From: Bog-950 sp044228435
GTDB lineage: Bacteria; Bacteroidota; Bacteroidia; Chitinophagales; LD1
Direction: 5' to 3'
Length of the DNA stretch: 64,000 nt
NCBI GenBank assembly: GCA_044228435.1
Contig: JBGAUW010000005.1
Location: forward strand, 207,295 to 271,294
The notes beneath the pieces were generated by a model. It made no database searches, was not told the origin of the DNA, and was given only the letters and a program-made list of their open reading frames with translations. The stretch's first letter is position 1. The number at the start of each line of letters is the position of its first letter. Both the position numbers and the translations under genes were made by a program. Shown here piece by piece: positions 45,139 through 53,269 of this stretch.

Positions 45139-46014
45139 TTATGACCAGTAGGCAAGCGATTTTCCATCTTCTGTAAACCCTAAAAAACCTCCGGCCGTTA
45201 TCCGGTCTATCGTTCCTAATGGGCTTTCAACACGATGCCAAATCTCACCTGCAGCAAAAATCAGCATATCGCCAGGTTGCAACTTTAAGAAAAACTTCTC
45301 TATTACTCCTTCAACAGCTGTATCAATAATACGTCCATCCTCTAGTTGTATGGTTGTTTCACCGGTTGCCTTTTGGCCGGGTATCCATTCAAGATCGTAT
45401 ATTGTTAGCTCCCCCCCTCTTTGTGGTGTTTGCAGCTGTATAAAAAAACTCATTTGATTTTTCGTAATTACTTTACTCATCAAATCATTGTACAGATGTG
45501 GCAAACGCTCTTCAAAAGAGTTACCACAATGCACCGGTATGCCACCCAAATTAGGATAGTATACCCGGATTGTGATAGGTATATAACTACCTATTCCGCG
45601 GGGGCCGGGTAATATAGCCACGTCCTTACCTCCGGCCATTTGTTTAAATATTCCCGAGAGCCTGCTTTCTATATCCATTCCAAACTGCTCAGGGAATTGG
45701 GCGCGCCATTGTTCCCATTCCTTAAAGTTATTCTCAATCGGATTCTCGGCATTCACACTTAATTCTGCCTCGTAAAATGCGCGGGGAAAAGTATAACCGC
45801 TGGGCACTTTTGTACGGATATCCTCTTTTTGTTTTTCAATGTGCTTCAGCAAACTCCGCACCTCGTCCGGCTTTAATGCCTGCCTTATAATAAGGCCGTC
45901 TAATTTCCGGTCTTGTATATCCTTAATACCATTTGGGTAGTTTGATATTTCACCAGGTTCGATATAGCGGAAATCGTAGAAATACCCATATTCGTTAGCG
46001 GGAATTTTTGGCAT
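45139..46014 (-). CDS. WelO5-like 2OG/Fe(II) enzyme with HxG motif (candidate aliphatic halogenase)
   Basis: The 291-residue protein is a 2OG/Fe(II) oxygenase that resembles the cyanobacterial WelO5 group along its length. An early segment reads YPNGIKDIQDRKLDGLIIR (about 23-41), then GPRGIGSYIPITIRVYYP, IPVHCGNSFEERLPH, RGGELTIYDLEWIPG, PGDMLIFAAGEIWHRVES and a C-terminus RITAGGFLGF to YWS. The metal site has His162-Cys-Gly164 and His260, with Arg271 for 2OG. Glycine replaces the carboxylate ligand of hydroxylases, and in WelO5, BesD and (as Ala) SyrB2 this vacancy holds the halide. In WelO5 the corresponding residues are, from memory, His164, Gly166 and His259. So aliphatic chlorination is the best prediction. 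Hydroxylation or no activity remains possible until tested. Confidence 0.8.
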   Translation of the reverse strand: MPKIPANEYGYFYDFRYIEPGEISNYPNGIKDIQDRKLDGLIIRQALKPDEVRSLLKHIEKQKEDIRTKVPSGYTFPRAFYEAELSVNAENPIENNFKEWEQWRAQFPEQFGMDIESRLSGIFKQMAGGKDVAILPGPRGIGSYIPITIRVYYPNLGGIPVHCGNSFEERLPHLYNDLMSKVITKNQMSFFIQLQTPQRGGELTIYDLEWIPGQKATGETTIQLEDGRIIDTAVEGVIEKFFLKLQPGDMLIFAAGEIWHRVESPLGTIDRITAGGFLGFTEDGKSLAYWS

Positions 46015-46136
46015 AAAAATTATTTGTAGTGAGCGAATTAATATTGCACTGAAGTAATTCTAAACAATGATAAGAACTTCACCTATAGAAGTCAAATTTG
46101 AAACATCCAATATTTAGCAGTCAGCTATTTATTGGT

Positions 46137-47759
46137 TTATATGCCTTGCGGCTTAAGTTTAAACACAGAAACCTCCTCGTTTATAAAACATTCTTTAAAG
46201 TTTTCTTTCAGCGTTTTGCGTATTTGCTCAAAGTCGTTCTGCCCCAAATTTTTATCGAAAAAAAGGTAGTCCGCACCAGTGGCGCGCAATAACTCTTTCC
46301 CGCTTTCCAGTTCGTTTTTTCGAATAAAAGCTATGGCCCGTTCATTAATTATTTGCTCAGGTGTTTTTTCGCCGTACGCTAAGCCACAATAAACCTTGCA
46401 GCCTGTAAATGCCGAATAAAAAAAGCCAAGATTACGTGGCACTATAACAAGGCTATTGTAAGAAATGTTACTGGAAGACCAATCTATAGCATCGTACACT
46501 TTAGTATTGATATACCATGGTAAAGTATGCTTATCTAAATCGTCTACCTGCTTTTTGTAAAACAGTATATTAGTTATGCAACTTAAAGAGAAAAATAAAA
46601 AAACGAACATGCCTGCAAATAAGCTTCTCCTATCAATTTGTAAGAAATATAACCTGCCTGCAATTGCCTTGGCCAGCGTTTGTAATGTAGTAGCCGATAT
46701 AATAGCCAAAGGGGCTCCCAAACCAATAAACATTTGAATTTGAATAGGCAGAATGGTTTGTGGGGTGTTTATAAAAATAGTCGAAACTACTATCCAAAGT
46801 ATCAAATAGTATTCACTGGTTAGCTGCCTTTTGTTTTTAATAAAGAAACCAGCGATACTAAAAACCAGCCCAAAGCCGAACGTAAAACAAAATGAGATAA
46901 ACGATGGTGCCACCAACCAGCCACTTTCATCTATGCTGGGAAATTTTAAAATTAGCCACAGATAATAGCCTACAATAGGCAGACAAAAAAGCGCTAGCTT
47001 TAAAAGGGTAAAAATGTTTTGGCTAAGCGTTTTGTCCATATACCCCTTGTAAAGGGCCGCAAGGGCTATTATTACTACCGCCGGCACAAGCCCGTATATA
47101 TACACTGCCCCCAATAAAAACAAAGAGCCTCCACATAAAACCAAGCTCTGCTCCTTGTTATGAAATACCCTGTATGCAAAAGTTAAAGTTAAAATGAATA
47201 AGGCATTGGCCAGGGGAAGGTAATATTCGCCGCTCATGGCAATAAACATATTCGCCTCAGGAATTGAATCGTCTACAGCATCAAAAAATGGTAAATGAAA
47301 AAGCTGAAAAAGCCAATCGAAACCTGCGGAAAACGAATAAAACAGAATAGATAAAAAGATAGTTTTGGGTGATGAAATAAATTGTCGGGATAAATAATAA
47401 AAGCAGATAATTAGAAAACAAGAAGATAAAACCCTGAAAATATTATACGCAACAGTTAATGGCAAGTTAGTAACCTGGACTATAAGGCCTATTGCATTCC
47501 CAATCGGGTTTAGTAAAACCTGCTCATCCGGAATCCGGCCGTACCTGTCGGCAAACATAATACTACCTTTTAGTGCCTGCGATGGCCCTACACTCAAATA
47601 ATAATATTGCTCGATAGGATTTAAGCCGCTAATACCCAAAAATTGCATCCCTGCTGGTGTTTTTTGGTAGCCCATAAATACCGGAGCCGATAGGAGGATA
47701 ATCAATATTACCAGTAAACCGCCTATTCCAAAATTTAATCCTTTATTACTTTTTTTCAA
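46137..47759 (-). CDS. Large multi-pass membrane protein, glycosyltransferase-like
   Basis: The 540-residue protein has about eleven hydrophobic segments and a C-terminal soluble part of about 110 residues (YNSLVIVPRNLGFFYSAFTG to VFKLKPQGI). The first extracytoplasmic loop carries a long acidic and aromatic region (SIMFADRYGRIPDEQVL). It has the general plan of GT-C or dolichyl/polyprenyl-sugar transferases, but I do not recognise a family. It overlaps the SGNH hydrolase gene by 14 bp, so the two are translated together. It is of the same general kind as the 576-residue membrane protein 1.2 kb away. Confidence 0.7.
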   Translation of the reverse strand: MKKSNKGLNFGIGGLLVILIILLSAPVFMGYQKTPAGMQFLGISGLNPIEQYYYLSVGPSQALKGSIMFADRYGRIPDEQVLLNPIGNAIGLIVQVTNLPLTVAYNIFRVLSSCFLIICFYYLSRQFISSPKTIFLSILFYSFSAGFDWLFQLFHLPFFDAVDDSIPEANMFIAMSGEYYLPLANALFILTLTFAYRVFHNKEQSLVLCGGSLFLLGAVYIYGLVPAVVIIALAALYKGYMDKTLSQNIFTLLKLALFCLPIVGYYLWLILKFPSIDESGWLVAPSFISFCFTFGFGLVFSIAGFFIKNKRQLTSEYYLILWIVVSTIFINTPQTILPIQIQMFIGLGAPLAIISATTLQTLAKAIAGRLYFLQIDRRSLFAGMFVFLFFSLSCITNILFYKKQVDDLDKHTLPWYINTKVYDAIDWSSSNISYNSLVIVPRNLGFFYSAFTGCKVYCGLAYGEKTPEQIINERAIAFIRKNELESGKELLRATGADYLFFDKNLGQNDFEQIRKTLKENFKECFINEEVSVFKLKPQGI

Positions 47760-48915
47760 TCTGCTCTATACCTTTTATCACTTTAAATAATGTATCTGCC
47801 AGGGGCTGCTGTACCTTTACGCCAGGATGGGTATCTGTGTTACTGGCAAATCGTTCTTGTACGGGAATGTTTTTTACCAGGTCGCTAACGTTTATTACGG
47901 TTAGGGGGTATTGTTGGAAAAAGGTTGTCATCTTTGCAACGTATATTTCATTGCTTACTTCCAAATCGTTCAGCTCAGGAAATATAACAACAATTAAATG
48001 TGCATTTGAAGCACTGGCAAAATCAATTATCTTTTTCAAATCCCCATAGTGTTCCTTTAGCGCATCAGCGTTATTGTACGATTCCTTCATAAACTTATAA
48101 TAATCAGGATTGTCGTGAAACAAATAACCGTATTTAAAAAAAAGAAAGTTGAAAACAGAACTTGCCGTAACTAAAGGATGCAAGCCATAAGTTACTTCGG
48201 GCGGGTCCGGAAACCCCAGTCCGCGGTTAAAAAGTACGCTATCCATGTCGTTTATGTAATAACCAAACACAATGTAATTTCCGGAAACAGGATATTTTTT
48301 TAATCTGGTAAATTCCTCTTTCGTGTCCATGCCGGGTTGGGCAGCGCAGTATGTGCACCAACCTTTACCCAGTTTACTTTGTAGAAGGTAGTCAAACCGG
48401 CTATTAATATCTTCAAGTGCGTAACCTGCAGTATATGAATCGCCCACTGTTACAATTTTATGCTGGCACAAACTGTCGGGTTGAAGTTCCCTATCATGGT
48501 ATCCCAGTTTGTTAACCGGGTGCCAGTACCAACAATGCCAATTTGCAGTTGCAAAAGATATCATACCATTAGAATCGGTATAGAACGAAAATGCGGTTTC
48601 CAATAACAGAAACACTATAAAGTAAAGCTTTAACAATACCTTTTTCCGCCGAAAAGATTGGAAAGAAAGATAAATCAGTATTGCACAAGCACAAAGCCGA
48701 ATACCTAAGTAAAAAAACCAAACAACCGCTGCCAGGCTATCGTTATGCAAATCATCGAATAGGTAAATGAGTGTTCTAAATATAACCCCTGGCAAAAGAA
48801 AAATGATAACGGCCAGAAGAAAGATAAAAATGGTCTGCTTATGTTTTTTTATTGCGTCAAATAGAGCACCCTTCTTATTTTCAGCGAAGGCAGATTCCGA
48901 TAATTTAATCTCCAT
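47746..48915 (-). CDS. Membrane-anchored SGNH-type hydrolase
   Basis: The 389-residue protein has about three or four hydrophobic segments in its first 120 residues, followed by a soluble SGNH-like domain. Block I is IVTVGDSYTAGY (about 151-162, with the nucleophile Ser), the block III Asn is in GYYINDMDS (about 218-226), and block V is DTHPG (about 369-373, with Asp and His). Such enzymes hydrolyse or transfer O-acyl groups on glycans or lipids. Its gene overlaps that of the large membrane protein by 14 bp, so they may work in one step, for example O-deacylation or O-acylation of the exported product. Confidence 0.8.
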   Translation of the reverse strand: MEIKLSESAFAENKKGALFDAIKKHKQTIFIFLLAVIIFLLPGVIFRTLIYLFDDLHNDSLAAVVWFFYLGIRLCACAILIYLSFQSFRRKKVLLKLYFIVFLLLETAFSFYTDSNGMISFATANWHCWYWHPVNKLGYHDRELQPDSLCQHKIVTVGDSYTAGYALEDINSRFDYLLQSKLGKGWCTYCAAQPGMDTKEEFTRLKKYPVSGNYIVFGYYINDMDSVLFNRGLGFPDPPEVTYGLHPLVTASSVFNFLFFKYGYLFHDNPDYYKFMKESYNNADALKEHYGDLKKIIDFASASNAHLIVVIFPELNDLEVSNEIYVAKMTTFFQQYPLTVINVSDLVKNIPVQERFASNTDTHPGVKVQQPLADTLFKVIKGIEQIEKK

Positions 48916-49017
48916 AAAAAGTTGCTATATCGCTAATGTATCCTATTCTGTAATAAATTAAGCAGATAAATACACTCCATCCCTTGTATTATCAATTAGC
49001 TTACGCTGTTTTTAAAG

Positions 49018-49929
49018 CTACGGAATTGTTTTCAGATAAGCATATATGCTTTTCACTTCCCTCTCTGTTAACAGGTGAAAGGGAAACATCGGATCGCGAA
49101 CCGTTTTCCCATCAGGCTTAATGCCATTTTTTACAGTATACACAAATTCTTTTTCACTCCATCTGCCAATGCCTTTTAAGGTATCGCCGGTAATGTTGGG
49201 GGTGTAAATTTTTTCGCGGCTTTCGTTCACATGCGGGTTTCCGCCTTTAAAAAAACCCCAGCTCTTTTCGGGTTCGTTGTAATTGTTTGTTACCATATTT
49301 AAACTATGGCATTCATAGCAACTAAATTTAGCCGTAGCCAAATACTTTCCGAATATTACTGCATTGTTAGTGTCGGGCGATAACACCTCTTTATTTTCGT
49401 AATCCGGCGGACGAACAATTGTATGCAATAGTACTTTTGTAAGAAAGGAAAATGTTGGTTTTGGATTTGCGTATTTTGTTTTACGAACCAAAGAATCATC
49501 GCTTTTAAAAAACGAAATAATACTAAACAAATCTTCATTGCTTAAGTTACAATACTTTGGCATATCAAACACATATTCTCCCGATGGCTTAATGCCTGTT
49601 TTAAGAAAGTAATAAAGCTGGCCACTGCTCCATGAACCGATTCCGGTAGATGAGTCTTGCGTTATATTTCCGGAATAGAAATCGCCCAGCCTCTTTGGAT
49701 TACCATGCTGCCGCCCGGCTAGTGTTCCGGTTTCATAATTATAATGGCAGCGAGTACAAATTGTTAGTGCAATGCGTTTACCCTCTGCTATCCGAGCCGG
49801 GGTAACCTGAACTGTTATGGCAGGGTTTTCGACAGGATGTTTGGGGAGAGGGAGAATTTTAAACAAAAAAGCTAAAAGCGCTCCACCTGTAATAATTATT
49901 AATATAACAGCAGCCGTTTTTCCTACCAT
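49018..49929 (-). CDS. Membrane-anchored diheme cytochrome c
   Basis: The 303-residue protein has one N-terminal membrane helix (about 8-26) and two c-type heme sites, CTRCH (58-62) and CYECH (203-207). Likely axial methionines lie in FDMPKY (Met122) and DPMFPFH (near 286). Each heme lies in its own cytochrome c domain, so the protein is a diheme electron carrier facing the periplasm. Its stop codon is 2 bp from the start side of the flippase-like gene's frame (stop of that gene at 49932), so the two are adjacent in one leftward unit. A role in redox supply to the neighbouring enzymes is uncertain, because 2OG oxygenases are cytoplasmic. Confidence 0.9.
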   Translation of the reverse strand: MVGKTAAVILIIITGGALLAFLFKILPLPKHPVENPAITVQVTPARIAEGKRIALTICTRCHYNYETGTLAGRQHGNPKRLGDFYSGNITQDSSTGIGSWSSGQLYYFLKTGIKPSGEYVFDMPKYCNLSNEDLFSIISFFKSDDSLVRKTKYANPKPTFSFLTKVLLHTIVRPPDYENKEVLSPDTNNAVIFGKYLATAKFSCYECHSLNMVTNNYNEPEKSWGFFKGGNPHVNESREKIYTPNITGDTLKGIGRWSEKEFVYTVKNGIKPDGKTVRDPMFPFHLLTEREVKSIYAYLKTIP

Positions 49930-49931
49930 AG

Positions 49932-50936
49932 CTATAATTTAGAAAAGGGAGATAGGTGCCTGAGTATTTTACCCAACGGTTTAGAAATAACAACTTCTGT
50001 AAAGTCGCTTGCGGGATTCAAAAAAAATACGATTCCCCCCAGTGCTATTATAAGAATATGAAAAATAAAATGCAATAGTCCTACTGCTACGGCACCTGAA
50101 CTATCAACCGCTTGCTGTTGTAATATAAATACCAACGCCGTTTCATACAACCCCAAGCCTTGAATACTAAGGGGTAATATCGCGCTAATATAGTAAAGTG
50201 GTATTCCTACCAATAAAAGAGCAAAAGACACATTGATGTGAAATGCCTTGATAAGAAACCAACCTGTTAACGCCCCAAACACGGCATGGGTAAACGCCAG
50301 CAGTAAGCCGGAAACTACAAACCATAAATTTATGTTTTTTTCAAGTTCGTTGCGCCATACTTGAATCCAACTTATTTTTGACCTCCAATACTTTTGAAAC
50401 AGCGATAAAAGTTTTGCGACAATAACCCGGTGATAAACGGCTAAAGGCAAAACCACTAAACCAATCAATATAATTGAAAACCTGGTTTGAACGTAGTGTG
50501 GTGCTACATTTTCGGTTAACAGCAAAAATGTGAAAGGCAGTAGTAGCAGTAATATACTTATACCTAATATTCTATCATATAAAATAATAGTAACCGAGGC
50601 AGGTATGGGTATTTTTTGGCCACTCATGTAAATTGCTTTTAATCCATCCTCGCTATCGGGTAACGGAAATACAACTTCTAAAAAAGCAATTTCTATTTGT
50701 GCGCGCGCTGTCATTTGCAGGGGTAGTTGGTAGCCATGGGCTTTAGCGGCCAACTGCCAACGGAGACTTAATATAAAATAACGGCATGCGTAAAATAAAA
50801 ATGCAGGAAACAACCATACTATTGAACAATTTCGTATGGTTTCTTTTAGCAAATTAATTTGAGTATGGCGCGTTACTATCAGGATTACTATTAAAAAAAA
50901 AATAAGCCGTAAAAGGTAAGTTAAGTACTTTGCCAT
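49932..50936 (-). CDS. Flippase-like membrane protein (YbhN/LPG-synthase TM family)
   Basis: I place the start at the ATG at 50936 (334 residues). A TTG nine bases upstream is unlikely, because a TATCTTTG box on the minus strand (50943-50950) lies only 6 bp before the ATG and would give a leaderless transcript. The protein has about eight membrane segments and fits the lysylphosphatidylglycerol synthetase transmembrane/flippase-like family: a short N-terminal helix, LSLRWQLAAKAHG (about 55-67), and FPLPDSEDGLKAIYMSG (about 91-107). Members are thought to move lipid-linked substrates across the membrane. It is divergent from the beta-hydroxylase gene. Confidence 0.85.
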   Translation of the reverse strand: MAKYLTYLLRLIFFLIVILIVTRHTQINLLKETIRNCSIVWLFPAFLFYACRYFILSLRWQLAAKAHGYQLPLQMTARAQIEIAFLEVVFPLPDSEDGLKAIYMSGQKIPIPASVTIILYDRILGISILLLLLPFTFLLLTENVAPHYVQTRFSIILIGLVVLPLAVYHRVIVAKLLSLFQKYWRSKISWIQVWRNELEKNINLWFVVSGLLLAFTHAVFGALTGWFLIKAFHINVSFALLLVGIPLYYISAILPLSIQGLGLYETALVFILQQQAVDSSGAVAVGLLHFIFHILIIALGGIVFFLNPASDFTEVVISKPLGKILRHLSPFSKL

Positions 50937-51029
50937 ACGGAACAAAGATAACAGATAAGTGAAAATGTTATCTTTCTTCAGCCAGTGCTATAGTGTTATG
51001 TAACATCTTTGCTTTTATTTGATTTACTT

Positions 51030-51767
51030 ATGAAGCCCCAGGAGCCCCCTTTATACTTAATTAATAAAACAGGTTACAAAGGTATTTATCCGCCATTTTA
51101 CAACCCCGCTGAATTTAGTTGGGTAAAAGAGGTAGAAAAATATGGAAAAGAGATAGCAATGGAGCTTGCAGGATATGGGCATTTTAACGCAATGAATGCT
51201 CCGCACGTAAAAGGAGAAAATGGTTGGAAAGGCATTTATTTGATAAACTTTTCGTGGAGAAAACATGCTACTTGCAAACAGTTTCCAAATACCATGAAAG
51301 CCCTGCAAGCGGTGCCCCACTTAACATTTGCTGCGTTTAGTTTGCTAGAGCCAGGCTCATCCCTTGAGCCACATTGGGGTGACACAAATACCGTTATACG
51401 ATGTGCAATGGGTATTGAAGTGCCCGAAAGCGCGCCGGTATGCGCCTTAAAGGTTGGAAATGAAGTGAAAAGTTGGGAAGAAGGCAAACTTATTATGTTT
51501 AGTGAGTGCCATTTGCATAGTGCCTGGAACTATAGCAACAAACGGAGAATTGTTTTTTCATTCGACACCTTGCGGCCAGAGTTTGTACCGCAAAAGAAAA
51601 TAATTTGTGCACGGGTTTTGGCAGCGGAAACACTTTTCTTTCTAACCAACAAGTTTCGCTGGTTTTCATTTTTTGATAAACACTTTTACCATGTTTTATA
51701 TTGGTCCGCTACGATTGCATGGTATTTATACCTGCCTATACAACGCAAAATCTCTTTTATGCCTTAA
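51030..51767 (+). CDS. Aspartyl/asparaginyl beta-hydroxylase-type 2OG oxygenase
   Basis: I start this gene at the ATG at 51030 (245 residues); a TTG seven codons upstream is less likely. The family motif of the aspartyl/asparaginyl beta-hydroxylases is present: LEPGSSLEPHWGDTNTVIR (about 106-124), with His115 and Arg124, then HLHSAWN with His163 and KRRIVFSFD for the second half. In this family the first Fe ligand pattern often lacks the classical Asp and uses two His. Members hydroxylate Asp/Asn in proteins or act on small molecules in natural-product pathways. The C-terminal tail has a hydrophobic stretch. The gene adds a further oxygenase to the cluster. Confidence 0.85.
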   Translation: MKPQEPPLYLINKTGYKGIYPPFYNPAEFSWVKEVEKYGKEIAMELAGYGHFNAMNAPHVKGENGWKGIYLINFSWRKHATCKQFPNTMKALQAVPHLTFAAFSLLEPGSSLEPHWGDTNTVIRCAMGIEVPESAPVCALKVGNEVKSWEEGKLIMFSECHLHSAWNYSNKRRIVFSFDTLRPEFVPQKKIICARVLAAETLFFLTNKFRWFSFFDKHFYHVLYWSATIAWYLYLPIQRKISFMP

Positions 51768-51910
51768 ATGGACTTATACAGTATTTTATCATATCGCATG
51801 TGCAATCAATGTTTCCGATAATCAATAATAGTTGATTTACTTTTTTCGAATTTTACAATAGCTTTGATACGAGAGAGTTTTTCCCACGTTTCAAACCCTG
51901 ATTATATTCT

Positions 51911-53269
51911 ATGCTTTTTAAAGAATACAGGTTGCTATTGCTAGGCGTTTCTCTTATACTCTTCAGCTGCAACCAACCAAAACCAAAGATAGCCTTAAAA
52001 GAAAATGATCCCGGCGTTATTCACCTGCTAAACGATAAACTATCAGAAACTGTTTTGTTCGATGGTTTTTCGCCGCCGGTAATAAGCCGCATTATGGCAT
52101 ATACCAGCGTTGCAGCCTATGAGGCCGCAATTGAAGGAGATACAAATTTTATCTCTTATAAAAACCAATTGAACGGCTTTAGCGGAGTTGCCCCATTTAA
52201 CGGCAAGCAAAAGTATATTCCCGAAGTTGCCCTTATAAGGGCCTTTTGCCGGTCGGGGGTATATTTTACTTATCGCGATTATATGCTCGACACTATAGAA
52301 TACGAACTACTAGATGGCTTGCGTAATAAGTATAACAAGGAAGATGTATTGGCCTCGATGGCTTACGGAGATTCGATAGCCGCTGCTGTTATTGCTTGGG
52401 CAGCCAAAGATGGTTACGCTGAAACCAGAAAAATGCCTTACTACGTTCTTAAAAAAAAGGAATGGAGTTGGGAGTTAACGCCTTCGCAATTTATGGAAGC
52501 TGTAGAACCATATTGGGGCTTGGTTAGACCGTTTGTAATGGATTCCTCTTCTCAATTTCGACCTTCTGGCCCGCCTCCTTTCAGTACAGATAAAAATTCT
52601 GTGTTTTATAAAGAAGCTATTAAGGTATATGAAGCAAAGGGAAAGTTAATGATGGACGATACCTCTTCTGCCAATTTTTGGGATTGCAACCCTTTTGTGC
52701 TAAAAAGAGAAGGACACGTATCCGTATTTAAACGTCAGATTTCCCCCGGTGCTCATTGGATGGGCATTACTCAAACGGCTTGTAAGCTTAGGCAGTGTGG
52801 GCTTAAAGAGTCTTGCGAATTGTATTCCCAAACGGCCATAGTGCTGGCAGATGCATTTATTAGCTGCTGGGAGGGCAAATACCAATATGATCTTTTGCGG
52901 CCTGTTACTTATATAAACCGATACATAGACCCTAAATGGAAACCGTTGTTGGAAACACCTCCTTTTCCGGAATATACAAGTGGGCATAGCGTTATTTCGT
53001 CGGCTACCGCAGTAGTGCTCGAAGGCTATTTAGGTAATAAGTTTAGCTACACCGACTCCGTAGAAATACCTTTTGGAAAAGCGCCCCGTACATTTAGCTC
53101 ATTTAAGCAAGCCGCACAGGAAGCGGCACTAAGCAGGCTGTATGGCGGCATACATTATATGTTTGCGATTGAAGACGGCCAAAAACAGGGAGAGCAGATT
53201 GGCAATTTTCAATTGCAAAAAATAAAAACATCGAAAAAGAAACCGTTGGCGGTTAATACTTCAATTTAA
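51911..53269 (+). CDS. Vanadium-dependent haloperoxidase/PAP2-type lipoprotein
   Basis: The 452-residue product has a lipobox LFSC (lipidated Cys20). The C-terminal half has the vanadate- or phosphate-binding motifs of the PAP2/vanadium haloperoxidase superfamily: KYQYDLLRPVTYI (about 317-329, with Lys and Arg), PEYTSGHSVISSA (about 353-365, with the acid-base His) and YGGIHYMFAIEDG (about 411-423, with the axial His). This group in Bacteroidota is commonly called vanadium-dependent haloperoxidase, although most have not been tested and some may be phosphatases. It overlaps the convergent VCBS-repeat gene by 17 bp at the 3' end. Confidence 0.85.
   Translation: MLFKEYRLLLLGVSLILFSCNQPKPKIALKENDPGVIHLLNDKLSETVLFDGFSPPVISRIMAYTSVAAYEAAIEGDTNFISYKNQLNGFSGVAPFNGKQKYIPEVALIRAFCRSGVYFTYRDYMLDTIEYELLDGLRNKYNKEDVLASMAYGDSIAAAVIAWAAKDGYAETRKMPYYVLKKKEWSWELTPSQFMEAVEPYWGLVRPFVMDSSSQFRPSGPPPFSTDKNSVFYKEAIKVYEAKGKLMMDDTSSANFWDCNPFVLKREGHVSVFKRQISPGAHWMGITQTACKLRQCGLKESCELYSQTAIVLADAFISCWEGKYQYDLLRPVTYINRYIDPKWKPLLETPPFPEYTSGHSVISSATAVVLEGYLGNKFSYTDSVEIPFGKAPRTFSSFKQAAQEAALSRLYGGIHYMFAIEDGQKQGEQIGNFQLQKIKTSKKKPLAVNTSI

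Noticed and set aside
45139..46014. Reading the HxG protein as an ordinary prolyl hydroxylase-type enzyme
   Set aside because: The Asp ligand is replaced by Gly and overall similarity is to WelO5-type halogenases, so a halogenase is the better first guess.
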